A DNA stretch of 64,000 bases from Leptasterias polaris (Eukaryota > Echinodermata > Asteroidea > Forcipulatida > Asteriidae): the NCBI GenBank assembly GCA_037783415.1, contig JAZGTN010000236.1, positions 1,612,001 through 1,676,000 of the forward strand. Reading direction: 5' to 3'. Both the position numbers and the translations under genes were made by a program. The notes below the pieces were generated by a model. The model did no database searches. It was given only the letters and a program-made list of their open reading frames with translations, and had not been told where the DNA came from. Positions 55,943 through 64,000 of the stretch are shown here, piece by piece. Positions within the stretch are counted from its first letter, which is position 1. Each line of letters opens with the position of its first letter.

Positions 55943-57014
55943 TTATTCACAGAGTACATAATACTTTTTCCATTTCGAATTAAATTTCTGAGAGGTTCCG
56001 TTGACAACTGACAAATATTTCTCGCAAATGTAATATCTCTTCAGGTCTATTTTAAAAACTACGAAGCAAGGACGTTTGTCGTTCATTTTCATTTTATAAA
56101 TGTGAAAACGAGCAATTAAAAGAATAAGATTCAGGCATTTGAATGTGTTACCAATAACACCGAACAACATCAACTCGTTGTCTACTACGAGACTGGCCTT
56201 GGTCTTTTCCTTGATCCAATCGAAAGTAGAGTTCCAGAAAGAGGTTACATAATAACATTGGCAAAAAAGGTGAATGAGGGATTCCTCTTCAGTCTTACAA
56301 AAGGTACATACATTGGATTTTTTATTTATTTTTTTTGAAAAGAAAGGAATTTGTACCTAAAATCCTGTGTGTCAAACGGAACTGGGACCATTTTAGCTTG
56401 GAATCAACAGTACATGTAAATGGTACACTAAATACCTGAGACCATTTTGTGAAATCATAATTAATTTGGATTTTCCTTTCCCAGTTGTCCACAAACCTCC
56501 TAACAACTGTTTTAGACTGAACAAAAATGTCATATAATCTACGAGAACCCTTTTTATCACTGAGGAGAACTTGAAAATTGAACGGAAGTTGGGGGAGAGG
56601 AACGAAGTCATTATTTGGCACTGAAACATTATTAAAAGCAACCTTGATAGCTCTAACGATAGCACCAAATTCAAAAAAATTTGTCCGTACTTTAAACTTA
56701 GCCCTAAAATCGTTTGGAGAAAGAAAACCACCATTATCGTCCAGAATATCACCAACAAAGAAAACCCCAGCTGACAGCCAGTGGTGATAATGAACACATT
56801 TACCCCCAACCTTGATCAGATTGTTGTACCAAATCGTTGTTTTGTGAACGTCAGAGTGAGTGGATGGTTTATGAATTTGCGTAAATGTCTGCCAAGAGTT
56901 ACATACGTCAACCCAAAATCTATTCTGATGAAACAAATGTTTATGTACAAAAAGATATGTTGAACCACCTTCTAGGTACAGTAAACGATCAATACCAAGT
57001 ATTTGACGAGACAA
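55943..57014 (-). pseudogene. LINE ORF2 C-terminal region, two frames
   Basis: 56,322-57,014 encodes WYNNLIKVGGKCVHYHHWL, DFRAKFKVRTNFFEFGAIV and WSQFRLTHRILGTNSFL, and 55,943-56,173 the final FHIYKMKMNDKRP, DLKRYYICEKYLS. Both align in order with the 34.2-35.5 kb ORF. The segment between, with the Cys motif, is out of frame. Confidence 0.85.
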
Positions 57015-57067
57015 ATAAGCCCAGCCAGTGCTTTCTGAAACAAGGAGTCGACGCAGCCAGGTGATTT

Positions 57068-58002
57068 TTAAAGCATCTTATAGGCTCTAACGTCAACAAT
57101 TCGTAAACCCCCTAGACTGTAATCTTGGATCATCTGGTTTCTAGAAACACGATCAATACCCTTCCAAATAAAATTGAAAAACATAACATTTAAATCTTTC
57201 ACAATGTTGTCGGGAGGATCAGGAATGGTTAGGATAAGATACGTAAGTTTGGACAACAGAAGTGATTTTACTACCGTCACTCTCCCCAAAACAGTGAGAT
57301 TCCGTCTAGACCACTGGGAAATCAGTTTACTTAGTTGTAAAATAACCTTATTATAATTCAACAAAACCATGGAATCCAGGTCAGTCGAGAAATTAATACC
57401 TAGTACTTTAAATGTATCCTTGGGCCCTACCCATTTAACATTAATATTTGTACACAGTTTCTCCATAGAACCCTTCTTTGACCCTATCAATACTGCATTA
57501 GTCTTATCAATATTAACATACAATTGGCGAAGCGGTGAAGAGTGGAAAAAGCACCGTACATAGATTGTTCTGTACCATTTAGGAACAGCACCGTGTCATC
57601 AGCAAATTGGGATATCTTAAACTCCACACCCCCTAACACAATACCCTGAACATTCTGGTTGTTACATACCATCATTGACAAAATTTCGGCGCATAACAGG
57701 AACAAATACGGACTTAGCCCATCGCCTTGCCTACAGCCACGCTCAATAGGAAAAGACTCTGAAAGAAATCCATTAACCAAAACTGAAGAATTGGCTTCTT
57801 TATAAAAAACTTGAATCCATCGTTTGATTGATGGCCCAAAATTAAAATTATCCAAAACCCTGTAAATGAAATCATGGGAAATAGAGTCAAATGCCTTCTC
57901 AAAATCAATGGAAAGCAAAATACCTGGTATATTGTTGATCTCAGACAGATTGACCAAATCATACATTGTGCGGATATTTTCGCCAATAAAACGGCCTGCC
58001 AT
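57068..58002 (-). pseudogene. LINE reverse transcriptase domain, frameshifted
   Basis: 57,487-58,002: GRFIGENIRTMYDL, SIDFEKAFDSISHDF, GCRQGDGLSPYLFLLCAEIL and FADDTVLFLNG (catalytic FADD). A frame change near 57,510 leads to 57,068-57,523: NIDKTNAVLIGSKKGS, WSRRNLTVLGRVTVVKSLLL, RNQMIQDYSLGG. RT block 1 is degraded upstream. Confidence 0.88.
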
Positions 58003-58078
58003 AAAACCTTTTTGGTGATCATGAATAATGTAGGGTAAACAAGATTTCAGTCTTTCAGCTATACAGGCAGACGCAATT

Positions 58079-58327
58079 TTATAAGAAGTGTTTAAAAGGG
58101 TAATTGGGCGCCAGTTTTTTTAAAAGCTGTCGAGGTTTGTCCCCTTTCGGTAATAAAGTTATAATACCATTCTTTTGAGTCACCGAAAGCTGACCATAAT
58201 CGTAAGCATAGTTCAGGGAACGTACAAGAAAGCATAGTAAGTCTTCATGGAAAAACTTATAAAACTCATAACTAAAACCGTCTGAACCTGGAGACTTATC
58301 ATTTTTACTACTGTTCAGTGCTTTCAT
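58079..58327 (-). pseudogene. LINE RT linker (block 0)
   Basis: KSPGSDGFSYEFYKFFHEDL and NGIITLLPKGDKP: the segment just before RT block 1. The usual QLKNWRPI-type stretch is altered to LLKKLAPNYPF by frameshift. Confidence 0.8.
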
Positions 58328-59135
58328 TACTTCGTCCCTAGCCTCTGGTAGGCGGGATCAGAAAGCAAGGAATTATTGAATTTCCAATATCCACTTCCCC
58401 GTTTCATAACAGTAAAATCAAGTTGAATATCAATGAGAGAATGGTCAGACCTATAACCAGGCTTAATATTGCAATTGACTAACTTAGAGTTAAGTTCGGT
58501 AGAAATGAGGAAAAAATCAAGTCTAGATTGTTTAAGGGTGTCATGTTGTCTCCAAGTGTATGAACGGAGTTCGGGGTTACAAACTCGCCACACATCCACA
58601 AGGTCTAAATCATTGCACATTAGACGTACTCTATTTCTAGCCAAGGGGTTATTAGTATGCAGGTAATTTACACAATCTAAGTTTTCATCTAGGATCAGAT
58701 TCCAGTCTCCACATAAAATCGCATGTGCATTGTTCAAATCACTAAGAAGATCTGAAACATGTTCATAAAAGTTAGGCTGGTCATTATTTGGCCCATACAA
58801 ATTAACTAAAGTTAAACGAAAATCAGCAATCTCAATATCAAGAACCAATAGATTACCGCTGTCATCCTTCTTAACGTTGTGAGCCTTGTGTACTCAAAAT
58901 TGTTATTAAACAAAATAGCAACACCTCGAGAATTACTTGTGTGGGAATTGAAAAAACATTCAAGTCCCCATTCGTTTTTCACAAAGTCTTCCATGACCTC
59001 GTTAAAGTGAACATCTTGTAAGCAACAAATGGAATACTTCTTACTTTTTAGAAAATGAAACACATCTTTACGTTTAGCGTAATTCCCCAAACCTCGGCAG
59101 TTCATCGAGGCAATTGATAAAGTACTACAGTTCAT
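58327..59135 (-). pseudogene. LINE APE-type endonuclease, frameshifted
   Basis: 58,812-59,135 begins SIASMNCRGLGNYAKRKDVF (metal-binding Asn) and CCLQDVHF. After a frame change near 58,830, 58,327-58,848 gives LVNLYGPNNDQPNFY, AILCGDWNLILD (catalytic GDWN), SRLDFFLIS and RSDHSLIDI (catalytic SDH). All endonuclease signature residues are visible. The C-terminal linker to RT is truncated. Confidence 0.88.
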
Positions 59136-59460
59136 TCACACAATAGTATACAAAAGTAAGGAAAAAACTGTAACCTTAGTTTCACTGTACATCAAAACTT
59201 TACAAACCATTATCAACAAAGAGAAAAATGTAATGTTGAACTGTGAAGAGAACTGAATAATTATATTCACATAACAGAGCACCCGGGATGTTTTAAATGC
59301 AATACCCCACAAAAAAGGAGAAAAAACACTCCCACTTAAAATGCCCCACCCCAAAAGACAAAAAACCCTTGACATACTTGACAGCATCCAACGACACTGT
59401 TGAGACTTACAGGCTGAGAAAGAGCCAAAAGTACTTAGCACTAGCCCCAACACGGGCCCC

Positions 59461-61713
59461 TCACGTGGAAAAATTGCAATGCAGTAAATGAAAAAAGTAA
59501 TAGTAATGATAATACATATTAAAATACACAGCAAATTGGGATATCTTAAACTCCACACCCCCTAACACAATACCCTGAACATTCTGGTTGTTACATACCA
59601 TCATTGACAAAATTTCGGCGCATAACAGGAACAAATACGGACTTAGCCCATCGCCTTGCCTACAGCCACGCTCAATAGGAAAAGACTCTGAAAGAAATCC
59701 ATTAACCAAAACTGAAGAATTGGCTTCTTTATAAAAAACTTTGTCTATACGCTGAAGTTTCTTAAGATTACACAAAGTAAGTGAATTAAACCAACTAATG
59801 CAACAAAAGGTAACAATGGATTGAATGGTGCTTTGAAAAAAAAGTCTAAGAATCTGGTGACTAACATTAAAAGATTTTAATTTCCTTAAAAAATACATCC
59901 GTTGGTTGGATTTTTTACAGATTCTGGTTGTGTTAGCATTCCAGTTTAATTTGTCATCTATCATTGTACCCAAGTACTTAAATTCTTGAACCACTTCAAC
60001 AGGTGTACCACTGATTTCCACAGGTTCTGTTATGGTCGTTGTTTTTCGGAAATCAAATACCATTTCTTTAGTTTTCTGTACATTTAAAATTAAGTGATTT
60101 TGGTCACACCATTCAACAAATTTGTTGATTGCAGTCCTGTACTCAATCTCACAGTTATTGGTAATCAATCCAGACAAGGCGGTATCATCAGCATATTTTG
60201 TGATAACGCATGATCCCCCATCAAGATAAAAATCACTTGTATACAAAGAGAATAGCAAGGGAGACAGAACACACCCTTGAGGGACCCCTGTACTTATGTG
60301 AATGACATCTGACATTGTATTGGCAAATCTGACCTTCTGTGATCTATCTAATAAAAAATCATTGATCCACAGTGCAAGGTAGGGATTAACACTTTGCACT
60401 TTTCTGAGGAGAACATAAGGTTTGATGGTATTGAAGGCTGAGGAGAAATCAAAAAATAAGGTGCGAACATATCTTTTGGGTTTTTCAAGGTGGTCATAAA
60501 TGTTATGTAAAAATGTAATCATGGCATCCGCTACACTACGTTTCTCCCTGTATGCAAACTGAAAAGGGTCCATAAAGTTTACAGTTTCCACAGTTAGGAT
60601 GTCTCTGACTATTTTCTCAAAACATTTCATCGCGATAGCAGTTAGGGCTATTGGTCTATAGTCATTAAGAACAGTAGGGCTGGGTTTCTTGGGAACTGGA
60701 ACAATTGTAGAGGATTTCCATAAACTTGGAACCATGTGGCAGTCCAGGGACCACTGAAACAATTGTAGAAACATCCCCGCTAACTCCTTGTGGCAAGTTT
60801 TCAAAATCCTTCCTGAGATCCCATCAGGTCCAGCCGATTTGTTTGGTTTAATGGCCTTAAAAGATTTCTCAACTGCCGCAATTGAAATTTGCAATTTGTT
60901 GTCGTCGTTTAATCTTGACACCAGTTCCATATACAGCTTATCATGGGTCGGGTTGTCACGTGATCCATCCTGATCAAAGCGCCCATAAAACTTGTTCAAC
61001 TCATCACAGAGCTGCTTAGGATCACCAGCTGGTGCATTCAATTTGTTCCGCTGAGTGTACCCTTTAATGTCCTTCATGGCATCCCATGCAGCTTTAGGGT
61101 TGCTGTTTTTAAATTTACTCTCGATTTTTAAGCCGAACGTACGCTTCGAATGTCGGATGCATTTTTTTATTTCCTTCTGTAGTTGACGTTTTTCATCAAA
61201 ATTCCTGTTTGCGTGCGCCATTTGTTTTTGTTTAACAAGTCCTTTTATCTCTTTAGTTAGCCACTGTTTGTTATTGGGATAGACTTTAATTACAGTCTCT
61301 GGAATGACAAGATCCTCACAAAATTTAATATAGTCTGTGATGGCATCAGTAGTTAGGTTAATTGAAGCAGGGTCCATCATAATTTCCCAGTCTGTAGTTT
61401 CAAAACAGTTCTGCAGAGCTTCTATATTATGTTTACTCCACTGTCTAACTTTCCTAGTAATAGGTTTTGTTTGTTTAAGTTTCTGTTTGTATTTTGGAAG
61501 TAGGTAAACAATATCGTGGTCAGATCTACCAAGTGGTGCCTTTCCAAAGGTCTGATAAGCGTTTGGAATGTTACCGTAGCATTTGTCGAGGGTGCGTTGT
61601 CCTCTTGTAGGAATGTTCACATACTGATGGTAGTGGGGCATCACTGCATCAAGATTACAACCGTTGAAATCACCCATGATTAATTGAACTGCATCCGGTG
61701 ATTGTCGCTCCAA
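59461..61713 (-). CDS. chimeric 750-codon ORF: CR1/Rex1-like LINE fused to L1-like RT piece
   Basis: Minus strand, uninterrupted. Residues about 1-90: endonuclease C-terminal half (LIMGDFNGCNLD, GRSDHDIVY). About 100-330: linker. About 330-590: RT with SAGPDGISGRIL, LNDYRPIALTAIAMKCFEKI (block 1), DFSSAFNTIKP, TGVPQGCVLSPLLFSLYTSD, KYADDTALSG (catalytic YADD), NVQKTKEMVFDFRKT. About 590-660: EFKYLGTMIDDKLNW, FLRKLKSFNV. From about residue 657 the frame passes into the duplicated L1-type RT piece and 19 unrelated residues. The frame is also open upstream of the first Met to about 61,795 (VTTVYIPPQADVNN), where block Z cuts off the rest of the endonuclease. Confidence 0.88.
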   Translation of the reverse strand: MERQSPDAVQLIMGDFNGCNLDAVMPHYHQYVNIPTRGQRTLDKCYGNIPNAYQTFGKAPLGRSDHDIVYLLPKYKQKLKQTKPITRKVRQWSKHNIEALQNCFETTDWEIMMDPASINLTTDAITDYIKFCEDLVIPETVIKVYPNNKQWLTKEIKGLVKQKQMAHANRNFDEKRQLQKEIKKCIRHSKRTFGLKIESKFKNSNPKAAWDAMKDIKGYTQRNKLNAPAGDPKQLCDELNKFYGRFDQDGSRDNPTHDKLYMELVSRLNDDNKLQISIAAVEKSFKAIKPNKSAGPDGISGRILKTCHKELAGMFLQLFQWSLDCHMVPSLWKSSTIVPVPKKPSPTVLNDYRPIALTAIAMKCFEKIVRDILTVETVNFMDPFQFAYREKRSVADAMITFLHNIYDHLEKPKRYVRTLFFDFSSAFNTIKPYVLLRKVQSVNPYLALWINDFLLDRSQKVRFANTMSDVIHISTGVPQGCVLSPLLFSLYTSDFYLDGGSCVITKYADDTALSGLITNNCEIEYRTAINKFVEWCDQNHLILNVQKTKEMVFDFRKTTTITEPVEISGTPVEVVQEFKYLGTMIDDKLNWNANTTRICKKSNQRMYFLRKLKSFNVSHQILRLFFQSTIQSIVTFCCISWFNSLTLCNLKKLQRIDKVFYKEANSSVLVNGFLSESFPIERGCRQGDGLSPYLFLLCAEILSMMVCNNQNVQGIVLGGVEFKISQFAVYFNMYYHYYYFFHLLHCNFST
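59531..59743 (-). repeat. duplicated 212-bp piece of LINE RT
   Basis: Identical or nearly so to 57,599-57,810, covering the QGDGLSPYLF to KISQFA part of the RT. Left junction shares cagcaaattggg with the source; right junction shares ataaaaaact. It lies between the 5' flank of the L1-like LINE and the second LINE. Confidence 0.9.
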
Positions 61714-61795
61714 ATTTTGAACAGTTTTAGAAATAATATCAGCTGCATTGTTAACATCTGCTTGAGGTGGGATGTAGACGGTGGTAACAAACAGT

Positions 61796-64000
61796 TGAAA
61801 TACCTACAGTCGATTAAACATTCATGTACTCCCTTTTTTGGAATTTGATATTCATTCCTGCATTTGCCGTCAAGACGAGAGGTCGACTGTAGGGAATAGG
61901 TATGTTTCCGTTTCCTTAGTTTGTTAAGTTCAGCCGAATTAGTTTTTATGCGTTGTGACTTCTGGGGACTAAGTTTTATTTAATGCTCCTATTTGCAACA
62001 GTATGGCGTTCAAGCGATGAATAATGACACACTCAGCGTTCTCCGGGTTCTATTTCTATGGGCTTTATGCAAGGGGTCAATTCGGCTTCGAAATGTCGGC
62101 TTCTTCGTTTAGGAAAACATCGATTGAGGCATGTACTTTTAACGTATATACCATATGTAGCTTTCATAAATAAAGTACTAGATAACATTTTTTTTAAACT
62201 AAAAATATAAACAAATTAATAATAAAAGCTAACAAAAATCCACTATCACTGCGCACGGTCGCGCTGTCAAATCTTCTCGATCGCGTATGTAATACGCCAT
62301 TTCCTGTTTACAAAGTAAGCATAAACCTTTTGCTTATAGACCGACTGGTAAACACGGAGCTCTAGCGGGCGTGCCATATAACGAGATCAACTTTTTAAAC
62401 GAACAGGTCGACTTGTCCCAAGACAACTTAAAACTATAAGAGATTATCTCGACTTTATATAGTTCCATACGCCAAGCTGTTTTAGGACCAGGCATACAAG
62501 TAAAAAAAAAACGTTTACTCTTTTAAATGAGCAAGGTCTTTCTTTATGACTGTCTTTTCACTTTTGTCACGGTATTTTCGTCTAGAACGCGTCACGTCAA
62601 AAATCTATAAACGTTTAGCGAGGTGACAGAAGGGTGGGTACCAATCGCATCTCTGGCCACAGCATGTTCGGAATGGACACCACGGAACCACAGCCGCCAA
62701 CCCTCAGAAATCTGAGAAACGATTCATGCATAAATCTCTTTCTCAGATTCAAATGTTTTGGGGTGAACAATAATTGTCCAAACCATACTTCCTAGGGAAC
62801 CCTGTCTCAGAAATAATAGTTTATACCATTAACAGAAGCAATGCTTCTTACCTAGTAAGTTGTTATGGTTATTCATTTTGTTGAGTTTACAAATCTACAT
62901 AAGGTAGGGTAGGCCCTACCTTTATGTCAACCTATACTTAACATTTATAAATTAACGAAATCATCCAACACAAAAAGAAAAACGGGAGACGGATTTTTTG
63001 TAAATCTATCAACCCACCTAAGGTGATTTAATTACCAAATTAGAAATCTGTACAGTAATACTCTAAGACGGTCAAATATTGTTTTAATTCCGTTTTAAAT
63101 AAACCTTTTAGAAAACGTCAATTGTCCCAACATCAGACGTAAAACATGGTTCGAAGCTTCAATGGTCCAAAACAACTAAGGTATTAAAATAAAAACATTT
63201 CTGATTCAGTTCTCAGTGTTCACAAACCTGACCCCCCCCCCAAATATTTTTTTAAATATATAAACAAACCACAACAACAAAACTTCAGAATCAAAATTTT
63301 TTTAAAATCAATAATGTCAACTCTCTACTGTGGCTAAAAGTCACACAATACTGATCATTACAATCTCATTCTACTGTAAAATAATTTATTTCAATCTTAT
63401 AACAAGCACCAAATATCTTTCGTAGATCAATTTTTACAGAGAATAACATAAAAAGACAACTTTGAAAACAAAAGGGAGAAAAACCGGCACAAACCAAGAC
63501 TTGCATTTAACACTTGCTGAGAAGATAACCACTTTTTAATATTTTGTTTTTATGCACGTTCGCCTTGAACAAGGCTTAAAACTACTCTTGGTAAGCGGCT
63601 ACAAGAAGAACATAGTTGAGATGAAATTAACTTATTAGGCCTATGAATTATACTTCTCAAATATGACTTGGTATGAGTCATAAAAATAAATTATGCATTA
63701 ACCTTTTAATTGTTTGTTGAATGTAAATGTTAAATAATTGATGGATGTCAATGTTTAATGTGATATATTTGGTATGTTCCTTTATAATCACTCAATTCAG
63801 CAATTTGGTTGCAATGTGATTTGTATCAACCTTTCATGAATGATGGAGTGAATGAATGCAGTCATAATTATAACTAACATATAGTACAAACATGACTTAA
63901 TTGACACAAGTCATACCTATGACTTATGCTAAACTATAATTATAAGAGAGTAACAGGAAAACAGAAACACAACTATTCCGAATGATTAAAATAAGAAGGG
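61796..64000 (+). repeat. third copy of duplicated block Z (runs off the window)
   Basis: Matches block Z from copy-1 position about 42,543 onward, at over 97 percent by eye, including the C-run near 63,230. It lacks the first 235 bases of Z, which are replaced by the LINE, and lacks the 359-bp MITE. Shared single-base differences (acaataattg, ataaggtag) group it with copy 2 rather than copy 1. Noncoding. Confidence 0.85.

Larger units (their letters stand above)
55790..59530 (-). mobile_element. nearly full-length L1/Tx1-like LINE, decayed
   Basis: The 3' end is marked by a T-rich tract at 55,800-55,829 (plus strand). It contains endonuclease, RT and C-terminal regions in order on the minus strand, then about 390 bases of noncoding 5' sequence (59,136-59,530). 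Several frame breaks and a deletion between endonuclease and RT show it is dead. Same family as 34.1-36.4 kb. Confidence 0.85.

Overview
This is a repeat-dense, AT-rich window from a eukaryotic nuclear genome. Split genes with GT-AG introns, an echinoderm-like repertoire of LINEs, tRNA-derived SINEs and fold-back DNA transposons, and invertebrate-style domain proteins point to a marine invertebrate. An echinoderm, perhaps a sea star, is my best guess, but nothing here proves the species. Bacterial features (operons, RBS, CRISPR) are absent.

Genes are few and mostly partial. (1) 0.75-0.85 kb, minus: one exon of an EGF-like domain protein. (2) 23.06-23.52 kb, plus: possible last exons of an unrecognised Lys-rich protein with a polyA signal. 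(3) 25.55-25.67 kb, minus: a terminal exon like the P2X7 intracellular C-terminal domain. (4) 27.23-28.81 kb, plus: the last two exons of carnitine O-palmitoyltransferase 2 (CPT2), with a LINE in the intron. A third CPT2 exon, frameshifted and on the opposite strand, lies at 30.97-31.14 kb. (5) 45.59-49.77 kb, minus: a complete-looking two-exon gene for a small secreted single-WAP-domain protein of 94 residues. A decayed WAP paralogue at 36.4-36.6 kb is interrupted by a LINE.

Region by region. 1.3-16.4 kb holds three tandem copies of a ~4.5 kb composite of TE fragments: a hairpin-ended TIR element, a Ty3/Gypsy RNase H fragment plus LTR, an antisense LINE piece, GACTCG satellites and a Harbinger-type MITE. 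16.9-18.2 and 26.2-26.9 kb are two inverted copies of one element carrying a palindromic minisatellite; the first is interrupted by an hAT-like fold-back element with an 8-bp target duplication. 18.2-21.6 kb is a repeat-rich mobile-like segment. 31.8-40.3 kb is a run of fold-back/MITE elements, several with target duplications, including a 2.3 kb element with a 9-bp duplication, and one L1/Tx1-like LINE. 41.4-55.7 kb is a tandem segmental duplication whose second copy carries the WAP gene; the first copy has lost that gene. 50.8-52.9 kb is a TIR transposon containing a Gypsy chromodomain-LTR fragment. 55.8-61.8 kb contains a nearly full L1/Tx1-like LINE and a CR1/Rex1-like LINE fused in frame to a duplicated piece of the first. 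61.8-64.0 kb is a third copy of the duplicated block.

The genes do not form a pathway. What ties the window together is structural: repeated insertion, inversion and tandem duplication have broken or copied CPT2 and WAP-family genes. Paralogous blocks inside the window act as natural empty sites and let several insertions be dated relative to each other and their target duplications be read directly.
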